Part shown: piece by piece, positions 26,633 through 34,428 of the stretch | Layout: each line of letters starts with the position of its first letter | Position numbering within the stretch: the first letter of the stretch is position 1 | The notes under the pieces: generated by a model | What the model was told of the DNA's origin: nothing | The model's input: the letters and a program-made list of their open reading frames with translations, nothing else | The model's database searches: none | Made by a program: the position numbers and the translations under genes | Assembly: GCA_947493695.1 (NCBI GenBank) | Contig: CANLSF010000001.1 | Location: 992,001-1,056,000 of the forward strand | Reading direction: 5' to 3' | Origin: an uncultured Kiloniellaceae bacterium | GTDB lineage: Bacteria > Pseudomonadota > Alphaproteobacteria > Kiloniellales > Kiloniellaceae | DNA: 64,000 bases

Positions 26633-27505
26633 TTATCCTTGCCGTGTTAGTGAAGCGTCATGCTGATGAGGTTCGGCATGTCTCAGCAGCATCGTTGTTG
26701 TCTCATTGATTTCAGTGATCAGCATTGCCCCTGGCGCGTGTGTGATGCAGAGCGCGGGTTTGGCGGTTTCGATCGCGACCTGGCTGGTTACGCCGCAGCC
26801 CCAAAAGACCGGTGTTTCGTCGTCCGCGATGGGAACCGAATCACCCCAATCCGGCGCGTCGATGTCCGCGATCCCGATCCCGGCGGGATCGCCGACATGA
26901 ACCGGTTCACCGTGCGAGTGGGGATAACGCGCGCAGATCTCGTAAACCGCCTGCAGATCGGTTTGTTTGACCGGCCGCATGCTCACGACCATCGGCCCGC
27001 CGAATTTGCCCGCCGGAGTGGTCATGACAGTGGTCCGGTACATGGGAACGGTCCGGTTGAGCTCTACATGGCGCAGGGGGATGCCCGCAGCGGCCAGCGC
27101 CCCTTCGAAGGTAAAGGAGCAGCCAATGGCAAAGGCGACGGAATCTTCGCGCCAGTAGCTGGAAATGTCGTGGGTTTCTTCGGCCAGGCGGCCGTCTTTG
27201 TAAATGTAGTAGCGGGGAACATCGCTCCGCAGGTCGATGTTGCGGCCAAGCGCCTTTAAACCGGGCTCCCCTGCGTTGGAGACCCCCACCAGGGGACAAG
27301 GCTTGGGGTTGGTCTCACAGAAACGCTGAAAGTCACCCGCCAGATCTGACGGCAGGATCACCAGATTGCACTGAAGATACCCACTGCAGAGCCCTGCGGT
27401 GTGTCCTTTGTAATCTTGGGCCCGGATCGCATCTCTGACGCTCTTCGCGGGTTGTTTCAGCAGGCTTGCGTAATCCGCCCCGCCGTTATTTTCTGTCTGT
27501 GCCAT
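26633..27505 (-). CDS. DUF1445 / putative hydro-lyase (D-glutamate cyclase family)
   Basis: A 290-residue cytoplasmic enzyme of the YcsI/UPF0317 family, whose characterised relatives act on D-glutamate/5-oxoproline. Visible landmarks: HTAGLCSGYLQCNLVILP, FAIGCSFTFEGALAAAGIP, GGPMVVSMRP and FWGCGVTSQVAIETAKPALCITHAPGAMLITE. It is the first gene of the operon, with GGGGAG six bases before its ATG at 27505, and dctP follows after 5 bases. Its presence hints that a cyclic amide such as a lactam or hydantoin-like compound, or its open form, is catabolised (inference). Confidence 0.82.
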   Translation of the reverse strand: MAQTENNGGADYASLLKQPAKSVRDAIRAQDYKGHTAGLCSGYLQCNLVILPSDLAGDFQRFCETNPKPCPLVGVSNAGEPGLKALGRNIDLRSDVPRYYIYKDGRLAEETHDISSYWREDSVAFAIGCSFTFEGALAAAGIPLRHVELNRTVPMYRTTVMTTPAGKFGGPMVVSMRPVKQTDLQAVYEICARYPHSHGEPVHVGDPAGIGIADIDAPDWGDSVPIADDETPVFWGCGVTSQVAIETAKPALCITHAPGAMLITEINETTTMLLRHAEPHQHDASLTRQG

Positions 27506-27713
27506 CCTGCACTCCCCTGTTCGCTGAGGGTGCAGTCGTGATGGTATAAAATCAAATCGTCATTATTTGTAATCATTGATCACAAATTCTGATCACCCTG
27601 TTGACTGGCTATAGAAGCGATTGAGAGACAGCCACGCGCAACTCAAACACCGGGCGGCGGTGTTGGTGATTAAATCTGAGCCTTGGCGTGGATTAGGTGG
27701 AGAAAGTCGAACC
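27506..27713. other. Upstream region of the DUF1445-TRAP operon
   Basis: This region holds the presumed operon promoter. On the minus strand a weak TTACAA...TTATAC pair overlaps and follows the 27565-27587 palindrome, with 17 bases between the hexamers. No further gene is seen. To the right it merges with the tRNA ghost region. Confidence 0.4.
27565..27587. promoter_or_regulatory. 23-bp near-perfect palindrome, candidate operator of the TRAP operon
   Basis: ATTTGT and ACAAAT arms flank a centre (AATCATTGATC) that is itself nearly symmetric, so nearly all of the 23 bases pair with their mirror. It is about 60 bases upstream of the first gene and overlaps the best -35 candidate. The T-N11-A shape suits LysR or GntR/FadR-type binding; the LysR gene inside the operon is the obvious candidate. 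Confidence 0.5.
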
Positions 27714-27773
27714 ATGAAGATTCTCATCGTTTCTCCGAATGACTGCCGTCTTCTTGTCTATCGCCGATGCTGA
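27714..27773 (+). pseudogene. Clipped gene start (20 codons)
   Basis: GGAGAAAG is followed at good spacing by an ATG that reads [10 protein letters not shown], a typical opening of a real Rossmann-type protein, and then runs into the tRNA-flank repeat and stops at codon 20. This looks like the 5' end of a gene cut by a rearrangement at the tRNA locus. A chance short reading frame cannot be excluded. Confidence 0.3.
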
Positions 27774-27799
27774 TGGTGTTTCGCTGTGCGACAAGCTTA

Positions 27800-27854
27800 T
27801 GGCGGCGGGGGGAGATACTTCGAACCTTAGGAGCTCTCGTCATTTTTTCGAAAG
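27800..27854 (-). pseudogene. Truncated, decayed copy of tRNA-Arg 3' half
   Basis: Read against the intact gene, the order is conserved: TGGCGG (CCA end), a T-loop TTCGAA with CCT beside it (27819-27827), CTCT of the variable/anticodon stem, and TTCGAAAGG matching the anticodon-loop TTCGGAGG. The T-stem no longer pairs, and the D arm and 5' acceptor strand are missing, so it cannot be functional. Confidence 0.4.
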
Positions 27855-27891
27855 GACTGCCGCTCCGGTGCCAATAACCGATATTGCCGGC

Positions 27892-27908
27892 GTTTCGCTT
27901 TGCGAAAC
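27892..27908 (-). other. Perfect hairpin just 3' of tRNA-Arg
   Basis: GTTTCGC and GCGAAAC are an exact 7-base inverted repeat with a 3-base loop, starting 6 bases past the CCA end of the tRNA. There is no T-run, so it is not a standard intrinsic terminator; it may mark the end of the precursor for 3' processing. A damaged version is in the left repeat copy at 27778. Confidence 0.45.
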
Positions 27909-27913
27909 GTTGG

Positions 27914-27990
<77 letters not shown>

Positions 27991-28003
27991 TGAGATGCGG
28001 CGG

Positions 28004-28032
28004 AACATACTGCAAGCTGCAGGCTTGGTAAA
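28004..28032 (-). promoter_or_regulatory. Probable sigma-70 promoter of tRNA-Arg
   Basis: On the minus strand TTTACC (28032-28027) and TATGTT (28009-28004) are 17 bases apart, each matching the consensus at four of six positions. The -10 hexamer ends 13 bases before the mature tRNA 5' end, leaving a leader of about 7 bases. A short dyad, CAAGC/GCTTG at 28013-28027, lies in the spacer. Confidence 0.4.
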
Positions 28033-28086
28033 GAGGGCTTTCTGCGTTACGGACGATCCTGGGGCCTCTTTGCTTATGTGGGCTGG

Positions 28087-28716
28087 TCAGCGCTCCAGGC
28101 TGGTCAGTTTCGTGATGTCATCCCAGGCCATCAGGCGATAGGCGAGCAGAGTGCCGCCAAGCTCTTCCTGAGCGGTCTGGGCGCAGATTCCTCCCAGTCT
28201 CTCATAGAAGCGGATCGCGCCGCTGTTGCCGTCAAGAACCTCCAGAGAGAGGTTCTGGCAGCCCCGCGCCGCGGCACAGGTCGCGGCGTCCTGCAGCAGG
28301 CGCTTGCCGATTCCGCTGCCGCGCTGGCCCGGGCGAACATGCAGATTGTCCACGTAGGCGTCGTATCCGGCTTTGTAGTCGACCCAGAGGGAGATGAAGC
28401 CCAGGAGTAAGCCGTCCTGTTCGGCCAAGCGGACAAATCCGTCCGGTCGTTGAGTGTTATCGCTCGGGTGCTCGGTATCCTCGGCCAATAGACCCTGCCA
28501 GCGGACTTGATGCTCCGCAATCAGCGGCCCGTCGAGATAGCTGTCGCGCGCGAGGCCGCGGTAGGCGCTTTGCCAGCTTTCGCTATGCAGTTGGGCGACA
28601 GCCATCGCATCGGCGGGATTGGCGTCGCGAATAAGGATGTTCGCGGCGAGAGAGGATCCCGACCAACCTGTAACAGGCGTTCGCGCAGATTTTTCGCTAG
28701 TTTCGCGAGAAGACAT
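28087..28716 (-). CDS. GNAT family N-acetyltransferase
   Basis: A 209-residue cytoplasmic enzyme that would transfer an acetyl group from acetyl-CoA; the acceptor is unknown. The GNAT core begins near residue 28 (IRDANPADAMAVAQLHSESW), with the acetyl-CoA pyrophosphate loop VRPGQRGSGIGKRLLQDA (Q/RxxGxG) and the following GCQNLSLEVLDGNSGAIRFYERLGG, typical of RimI-type members. The ATG at 28716 has no strong ribosome site. It is co-directional with hspQ upstream, with an 83-base gap, and is probably independent of the tRNA downstream. Confidence 0.85.
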   Translation of the reverse strand: MSSRETSEKSARTPVTGWSGSSLAANILIRDANPADAMAVAQLHSESWQSAYRGLARDSYLDGPLIAEHQVRWQGLLAEDTEHPSDNTQRPDGFVRLAEQDGLLLGFISLWVDYKAGYDAYVDNLHVRPGQRGSGIGKRLLQDAATCAAARGCQNLSLEVLDGNSGAIRFYERLGGICAQTAQEELGGTLLAYRLMAWDDITKLTSLER

Positions 28717-28799
28717 GATCGGCGCCGGTGAGGTTTGAAGGAACGGCCAGGATTTCTTTTGGCACCTCCTTCAGTCCGGCGTCAAGCCGGCATCGGTGT

Positions 28800-29129
28800 T
28801 CAGTTGGCCTGACCCGCACGCAGTCGGTAGCGCCCGTCCTTGATGCACTCGAAGACATCTTCGACACTGGGGTGGCGTACAGGGCCGCCGTCCTCGTCCT
28901 GCAGCAGGTTCTGCTCTGAAACATAGGCGACGTAGGGACCGTCTGCATTTTCGGCAAAGAGATGATAGAAGGGCTGGTCCTTGGCCGGTCGGATGTCCTC
29001 GGGAATCGCGTCGTACCACTCTTCGCTATTCGCAAAGACCGGGTCCACATCGAAGATAACGCCGCGGAAGGGGTACACCCTGTGGCGGACGATTTCACCA
29101 ATATCGAATTTTGCGGTCGAGGACTCCAT
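28800..29129 (-). CDS. hspQ: HspQ-like heat shock / hemimethylated-DNA-binding protein
   Basis: A 109-residue cytoplasmic protein. The motifs KFDIGEIVRHRVYPFRGVIFDVDP, DQPFYHLFAEN, YVAYVSEQNLL and DGGPVRHPSVEDVF are those of HspQ (YccV). In E. coli it is a protease-specificity factor for Lon and also binds hemimethylated oriC DNA. The ATG at 29129 is preceded by AAGGAAG. It stands alone, with a 282-base non-coding gap upstream. Confidence 0.92.
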   Translation of the reverse strand: MESSTAKFDIGEIVRHRVYPFRGVIFDVDPVFANSEEWYDAIPEDIRPAKDQPFYHLFAENADGPYVAYVSEQNLLQDEDGGPVRHPSVEDVFECIKDGRYRLRAGQAN

Positions 29130-29411
29130 GGCTTCCTTATTCTCTGGCGTACCGGAACTGCTGAGGTCTCAAATCGATAAGATGCAATTACAGTGTACAG
29201 TCAGTTGGTTAACGCCGTTTTTATCCTGCCGAACCCTACGCCGTAAAGTGAGGAATAGTTCGTACCAACCTTCCTGGCAGATAATCTAGGTCTTCAGGGC
29301 CGCGGAACAACGTGGGGACCGACCTATGCTGATGATATCGCTGAATGATCCCTATGATAGCCCGGACCTCACGAGATCACCGTTTCCGGTATCACTACCG
29401 GCGCTGAGCGT

Positions 29412-29927
29412 TCAGCAGGTTGTGCAGCTATCAAGCGGAAGATCCTGAGCCAGCCAACCGGAACCGCTCGTGCTGCCCAACATACCTTCTTTGATATTCA
29501 GGACCTGGGTAAAACCGGCGGCCTGCAGGGCGTTCAGGGCGCGGGTTGAGCGGTTCCCCCGGGCGCAGATCAAGGCGACGGGTGTGTCCAACTTGCCGTT
29601 CACCGAACGTCTCATGGCCTGCACAAAACCTTCCAGGCCTTGCGGATCGTGGATGGTGACAGGATGTGCGCCTGCGGGAACACCCGTTTGTTTCCATTCC
29701 TGCGGAGAGCGGACATCGATAATGGTCACCTCACCGCGTTGCGAGCGCTCCAGGGCTTCGGCGCCCGAGATGTTCCGATTATCAAGAGCGGCTATAGCCG
29801 CATCTTTTTCCGAAGCGCGCACTGATGTTCCGAAACCCAATAGACTGCCGGCAGCGGCCAGCGAAACAAGGCCGGTAAGGACGATGCGGCGGTTGAGCTG
29901 GGTCGGCGGGGTTTCTTTATCCTGCAT
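29412..29927 (-). CDS. Exported rhodanese-like protein with C-terminal CxxC
   Basis: A sulfurtransferase-type protein of 171 residues. The N-terminus is Tat-like: NRRIVLTGLVSLAAAGSLLGFG. The single rhodanese domain (about 55-160) has DVRSPQEW and the active-site loop CARGNRS with Cys121, so it should be catalytically competent. The protein ends in Cys-Thr-Thr-Cys (168-171), a CxxC pair at the very last residues. This is odd for a rhodanese and could form a second redox or sulfur-relay site. The ATG at 29927 follows GAGAG. The flanks are non-coding. Confidence 0.85.
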   Translation of the reverse strand: MQDKETPPTQLNRRIVLTGLVSLAAAGSLLGFGTSVRASEKDAAIAALDNRNISGAEALERSQRGEVTIIDVRSPQEWKQTGVPAGAHPVTIHDPQGLEGFVQAMRRSVNGKLDTPVALICARGNRSTRALNALQAAGFTQVLNIKEGMLGSTSGSGWLAQDLPLDSCTTC

Positions 29928-30140
29928 TTGAACTCTCTCAGGGTGCTGTCAGCGGCGAATTGCTAGGGCGTGGGTCACGCTACAAGTTGGAAGTTGCCGC
30001 TTTCTGAAGACCGGCATCCGTCTCAAATTTGTCTCATAACAGGCCGGTTGATATCTCTCTTGTCTCAACAAGAATATTCCGAACTTAAGAGTAAGGTTCG
30101 TGCGCGGTAAAACACCAGTCACAAGAGCGCGAAGGAAATT

Positions 30141-31274
30141 TTAAGACGCTCTTCCTTTGGTTTGTTTGTCGATCTGTTCCTGTAGAACCGGATCGCGCAA
30201 AAAACTTAAAAGCGTAAAGCGGCTGCCTTTGGTGACCGGCAGCGCCTCATGGATCAGGGAGCAGGAAAAGAGAATCGCATCACCGCTTTTGGGACGATAA
30301 GCTTCCGGGCCGTACTCAGGAAACCGCAAGCCGCCGCCTTCATAATCCTCGGTGTTCAGATTGAGGGTCAGCGCAAACATACGGGCCTGGGTGCTTGGCG
30401 TGGTGTTGTCGCGATGTGGGCGGAAGTAGTCACCGCGCGCCGCATCATAACAGGTGATGACGAAGCGATCGAAGCGAAAGCGCTGGAAATAGAAGGCTTT
30501 GGCCAGCTCCGGTGCAATCCGGCGCCCGACCATCTTCGCGAGCCAGGAATCCAGCTCAGGGTCGAGAACCTGATGATCGCGCCGCTGTTTCATGCGGGGA
30601 TCGATTTTTCTGGTGTCTTTTCCGTCGATCCGGGTTGTGACTGTTCCCTCTTCATTGTGGTGTCGCCAGCGGGAAATCAACGCGTCGCAATCGGCACGGT
30701 CGAGCACTTTGGGCACAATCAGGACCGGTGCCGTACGCTGCGGTTCGGCTTCCAGGGCTGCAGGATTTTTATCGCTGTAGAAGGAAATGGCCTCCTTGCT
30801 CAGGCTTCTCTCAACAATATCCTTCAGGGCAAAGCTCTTCAGCAGCCGCTGGTTTTCATCCAGCAGAAGGCAGAAGGCCTGATCGCGGGCAAAGCCGCTT
30901 TTCTCGGTAATTTCGCGCGATACTTTGCCCTCCGGATCGGCGTAGAGCAGGAAAGGGATCGAATGGCGCTGCGCCAGGTCGGCGATGTTTTCAACCGGCA
31001 GCCGCCCGATGGCAAAGACGTCTATGCGGGCGTCCTGCAGGCCTGGATAAGCAGACGCAAGCTCGGCGAGTACCTGACTGTTTTCTGTGCTGTCTTCCGG
31101 AAATATGAAGATCAGGTTCCTGTATCCGCGGGTCTTTTCGTAAAATACCCATAGATATCCGTCGCTGGCAGGCAATGCGAAATTGCCCAGGCGATCACCC
31201 GGCGCCAATGGGGGGCGATCCGCGAGTGGTGGCAGCGTCGCAGGAATGATTTCGGGAGAGGTCACAGGCTTCAT
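30141..31274 (-). CDS. Redoxin-like domain fused to 2OG-Fe(II) dioxygenase (prolyl-4-hydroxylase type)
   Basis: A 377-residue cytoplasmic fusion. Residues about 20-165 resemble an AhpC/TSA thioredoxin fold, but the PxxxTxxC motif reads PEDSTENS (59-66), with Ser66 in place of the peroxidatic Cys. The C-terminal domain (about 180-365) has the 2OG oxygenase ligands His287 and Asp289 (FRPHRDNT), His342 (SLIHEALP) and the 2OG-binding Arg352 (GSRFTLLSF), in the Phe-Pro hydroxylase-like context GGGLRFPEYG. The ATG at 31274 was chosen; a TTG at 31310 is possible but has no ribosome site. The target protein is unknown. Confidence 0.8.
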   Translation of the reverse strand: MKPVTSPEIIPATLPPLADRPPLAPGDRLGNFALPASDGYLWVFYEKTRGYRNLIFIFPEDSTENSQVLAELASAYPGLQDARIDVFAIGRLPVENIADLAQRHSIPFLLYADPEGKVSREITEKSGFARDQAFCLLLDENQRLLKSFALKDIVERSLSKEAISFYSDKNPAALEAEPQRTAPVLIVPKVLDRADCDALISRWRHHNEEGTVTTRIDGKDTRKIDPRMKQRRDHQVLDPELDSWLAKMVGRRIAPELAKAFYFQRFRFDRFVITCYDAARGDYFRPHRDNTTPSTQARMFALTLNLNTEDYEGGGLRFPEYGPEAYRPKSGDAILFSCSLIHEALPVTKGSRFTLLSFLRDPVLQEQIDKQTKGRAS

Positions 31275-31558
31275 GTCCTTGAAAACCGGGCGGAACCGGA
31301 GGGAGATCAATAGTTAGGCGCGGGACTCCCTGGCGTCAATGCGGATGCGAAGCCTGTCAAAATCGCCAGCGCTGTTCATATTTGCTCAGAGCTTTTGTAT
31401 TATCTGTGAGTGTCTGACAGGTCCCGGTCGGCGATGAGTATTTTGAGATCAGCTTGCCGCTCTGCTATTGATGCTTGGACATTCCGGCCCAAGACCCAAC
31501 ATAAGGCGTCGTAAGCCTGCCACGACCGGTATTTTATCTTCTAACGTTTCGGATCGAC

Positions 31559-32155
31559 ATGAACGAACAAGCGCCCAAAACCGATAAAGCCCCCAAATGG
31601 CTCAAACCCGCCACGGAATACGGGCCGCTCGCGGTCTTTTTCATAGGCTACTACGTTCAGAAGGATTTGATGGTCGCAACGGTCGGTCTGATGGTCGCTA
31701 CGGCGGTTTCATTGGTTCTCTCGCTGATCATGATCCGAAAAGTCCCTTTAATGCCCTTGATTACGGCCGTTATCGTGGGGGTGTTCGGTGGCCTGACCCT
31801 GCTACTTAACGATGACACCTTCATCAAGCTGAAGCCCACGATCGTTCAGGCACTGTTCTCGGTCATCCTTCTGGGCGGGCTGGTCTTCGGAAAGGCGCTG
31901 CTGAAACCCGTTATGGGATCGGCCTGGCCGATGAGCGAAACCGGCTGGCGCAGGCTGACCCTGCATTTCGGTCTGTTCTTTGCAGCGATGGCCGTTTTGA
32001 ATGAGTTCGTCTGGCGTACGCAGAGCGAAGAGTTCTGGGTGAATTTCAAGGTATTCGGCCTGATGGGCCTGACTTTTCTGTTTGTTCTGACCCAGCTGCC
32101 ACTTATGAACCGCCATGCCTTGCCGGAACCAGCGGAAGATACCGGCGAAAGCTGA
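31559..32155 (+). CDS. yciB: Intracellular septation protein A / YciB family
   Basis: A 198-residue inner-membrane protein with about five to six TM helices, required for normal cell envelope and division in enterobacteria. The motifs GPLAVFFIGYYVQKDLMVAT, GVFGGLTLLLNDDTFIKLKPTIVQALF, LKPVMGSAWPM and NEFVWRTQSEEFWVNFKVFGLM are typical of YciB/IspZ. ATG start; it is monocistronic, convergent with the hydrolase gene downstream. Confidence 0.92.
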   Translation: MNEQAPKTDKAPKWLKPATEYGPLAVFFIGYYVQKDLMVATVGLMVATAVSLVLSLIMIRKVPLMPLITAVIVGVFGGLTLLLNDDTFIKLKPTIVQALFSVILLGGLVFGKALLKPVMGSAWPMSETGWRRLTLHFGLFFAAMAVLNEFVWRTQSEEFWVNFKVFGLMGLTFLFVLTQLPLMNRHALPEPAEDTGES

Positions 32156-32236
32156 AGGATTTCAGAGAATCGAAGCCGGCTTGATGTTGCGGCGGCATCA
32201 GATTGAACGTCATCACCGACAGTGAGGCGCGATGCC

Positions 32237-33418
32237 TCAGGAGTCGGAGGCCGTGCCGGCTTTCGCGTGACTGAGCTCGTCTTCAGGCGGCTGCTCAAAG
32301 GCTTCCAGAGCTTCACGCGCGCGTTTCCCCGCACCTGATGGCAGTGGGGCGGGCCCTGCCCCGGCCTTTTTTGCCTGCGCCTGATCTTCAGTCCACTGCA
32401 GGATGTCGGCCAGGACGATACCGGCATCCAGATCCCGCAACAGCATATGCCAACCGTTACTGTAGAGAGCTAAACTTTGTTCGCTGCGTCTCTCTTTAGG
32501 GAGCATGGCCCAGAGTTGCAGGGTCGGCTCGCGCGGCACAATCTCGTCTTTCTCGCCGTAAAGCAGCAGCGCAGGGCGGTCCAGGGCCGGCGCCGCTGAC
32601 AAGGCCTGATCCATCAGATTTACCAGTCCGTGGATCGCGGCCACGCGTGTGCCTTTGATCACCAGAGGGTCTCGACCGAGGCCGCGCAGCATCTCAATGT
32701 TGTCCGAAGCCTGGATCTTCAGGCCGGAGCCTGTGAATTTCGCCCAGGGGATGGTGTGCGCACTGAGCCATAGTGCGGTGCGTTGGTACCAGGGCATTGT
32801 CGAGCGCGCCCAGACAGCCGGGGCTGAGAGAATCACACCGTCGGCATCGGGGGGATTGGCCGAATTGAAAGCCGCGAGGACAACCGCGCCACCCATGGAT
32901 TCGCCCAACAAGTACAGTGGCTTACCCGGGTGCCGCTGACGAAGGGCGCGGCTGGCATCTGTAAGATCGCTGGTGAGGACATCGCTGCCCGCCCAAAGTC
33001 CTCTATGGGGCGCTTCGCCGAAGCCCCGCTGGTCGTAGGCATAGACTGCGAGACCCAGGGCGGCGAGCACTTTGCCGGGATTTTCAAAAGATCTGGAATA
33101 GTCGTTAAAGCCGTGCAGAGCCAGAATGACGCCTTTGATTTCCGGCTCATTTCCGCTCGTCGCTGTAGCACTGTCAGTCGTTGAAGCTTCTGTTGCACTG
33201 GGTGGAAGCCAGTGGCGCAGGGGCAGCACCAGTCCATCGGATGTGGCGAAATGATCTTCCGCCATTACAGGTCCGTCAGGGGCGCCGGGCCCGCGGGGGG
33301 CCAGATTGGGCGCGCAAGCACTCAAGAGAACCGTCATTGCCAGGATGGCGATAATCCAGTGCGTCCGGGTCTTCCGGTCAGGCTGTTGTCCGGCGTCAGC
33401 TGCGATTTGTGCCGTCAA
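32237..33418 (-). CDS. Alpha/beta-hydrolase lipoprotein (lysophospholipase / serine aminopeptidase S33 type)
   Basis: A 393-residue predicted lipoprotein: HWIIAILAMTVLLSAC is the signal with lipobox, starting from TTG 33418, which overlaps the stop of the upstream ABC gene (TTGA). The hydrolase domain follows, with LALHGFNDYS (oxyanion), nucleophile Ser in LLGESMGGAVVL, Asp in YGEKDEIVPRE and His in SNGWHMLLRD. It acts on lipid or peptide esters; the substrate is unknown. The C-terminal about 35 residues are disordered and acidic. Translational coupling to an ATPase gene suggests a shared envelope-lipid function (inference). Confidence 0.84.
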   Translation of the reverse strand: MTAQIAADAGQQPDRKTRTHWIIAILAMTVLLSACAPNLAPRGPGAPDGPVMAEDHFATSDGLVLPLRHWLPPSATEASTTDSATATSGNEPEIKGVILALHGFNDYSRSFENPGKVLAALGLAVYAYDQRGFGEAPHRGLWAGSDVLTSDLTDASRALRQRHPGKPLYLLGESMGGAVVLAAFNSANPPDADGVILSAPAVWARSTMPWYQRTALWLSAHTIPWAKFTGSGLKIQASDNIEMLRGLGRDPLVIKGTRVAAIHGLVNLMDQALSAAPALDRPALLLYGEKDEIVPREPTLQLWAMLPKERRSEQSLALYSNGWHMLLRDLDAGIVLADILQWTEDQAQAKKAGAGPAPLPSGAGKRAREALEAFEQPPEDELSHAKAGTASDS

Positions 33419-34428
33419 TGTGCACCCTCGTCATGGGCGCCGCGGGTCAGCTGCAGGAAGATGTCTTCAAGGTCCGACTGGTCTGTCGTTACGTCGGCGA
33501 TCTTGAGATTGGCGGACGAGACAGCATCGAGAATACCTGAAACTGCGCTTTCGCTGGCGCGGTAGTGGAACACCAGTTTGCGCGGTTCCGGATGATCGAT
33601 GTTAAAGGACGTCAGTGCTTCCGGGATGTCCTGAAGATCTTCGGCCAGCACAATCGCGAGCGACTTGTTGTCGAGGCGTGCGAGCAACGCCGGGGTCGTG
33701 TCGCAGGCAATGACCCGTCCGTGGTTGATGATCGCGATCTGATCGCAGAGCTCTTCGGCTTCCTCGAGGTAGTGGGTGGTCAGCAGAACCGTGGTGCCGT
33801 TTCTGTTCAGCTCCCGAACATGCGCCCAGAGTTGTTGGCGTAGTTCGATATCGACACCGGCGGTGGGTTCGTCCAACACCAGAACCGGCGGATTATGGAC
33901 CATGGCCTTGGCAACCATCAGGCGCCGGCGCATGCCACCCGAGAGCGTCCGGGCGTAGGCGTTGGCCTTGTCCGATAGGCCCAGTGCCGCCAGGATCTCG
34001 TCGGACTGCCGCTCTCGGGGTGGAACGCCATAAAGCCCTGCCTGCAGTTCGAGAAGTTCGCGTGGCGTGAAAAAAGGATCGACGTTCAGTTCCTGCGGGA
34101 CGACACCGATGGCTGCCCGGGCCTGACGGGTGTCGCTGTTGATATCCAGATCCCATATGCGCGCGCTGCCGCTGGTTTTGTTTACCAGACCGGCAAGAAT
34201 GTTGATCATGGTTGACTTGCCTGCACCGTTCGGGCCGAGCAGTCCGAACACCGAGCCGCGCGGGATTGCGAGATCAACGTCGGTCAGCGCCTTCTTGGCT
34301 TCGCTCTTGCCGCTTGCCTTATAGGTCTTGGTCAGACCTTTGAGCTCTACGGCGTATTTGGGCAGGGTCGTGACGGTGGCATCCATGGTCACGTCATCCA
34401 GTTGTTGAACGCTCAAGGCTTCGGACAT
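33415..34428 (-). CDS. ABC transporter ATP-binding protein (CcmA/NodI/YadG type)
   Basis: A 337-residue cytoplasmic ATPase. It has Walker A GPNGAGKST, a Q-loop in VVPQELNVDPFFTPRELLELQ, signature LSGGMRRRLM, Walker B VLVLDEPTAGVD and H-loop TTHYLEEAEELCD, followed by a C-terminal extension (about 250-335) of the kind in YadG-like exporters. No permease gene is beside it in either direction, so its membrane partner must be elsewhere. The stop overlaps the TTG of the downstream hydrolase. It starts 307 bases from a divergent gene. Confidence 0.92.
   Translation of the reverse strand: MSEALSVQQLDDVTMDATVTTLPKYAVELKGLTKTYKASGKSEAKKALTDVDLAIPRGSVFGLLGPNGAGKSTMINILAGLVNKTSGSARIWDLDINSDTRQARAAIGVVPQELNVDPFFTPRELLELQAGLYGVPPRERQSDEILAALGLSDKANAYARTLSGGMRRRLMVAKAMVHNPPVLVLDEPTAGVDIELRQQLWAHVRELNRNGTTVLLTTHYLEEAEELCDQIAIINHGRVIACDTTPALLARLDNKSLAIVLAEDLQDIPEALTSFNIDHPEPRKLVFHYRASESAVSGILDAVSSANLKIADVTTDQSDLEDIFLQLTRGAHDEGAH

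Larger units (their letters stand above)
27741..27913. repeat. Degenerate tandem repeat of the tRNA-Arg 3' flank, 114-base offset
   Basis: The stretch beginning GACTGCCG at 27741 recurs, degenerate, at 27855. Both copies contain GTTTCGCT(G/T)TGCGA at a 114-base offset, followed by GGCGG at the same offset. After this, the left copy continues into a tRNA-like remnant and the right copy into the intact tRNA gene. The pattern fits a duplicated tRNA locus in which the left copy has decayed. Confidence 0.5.
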
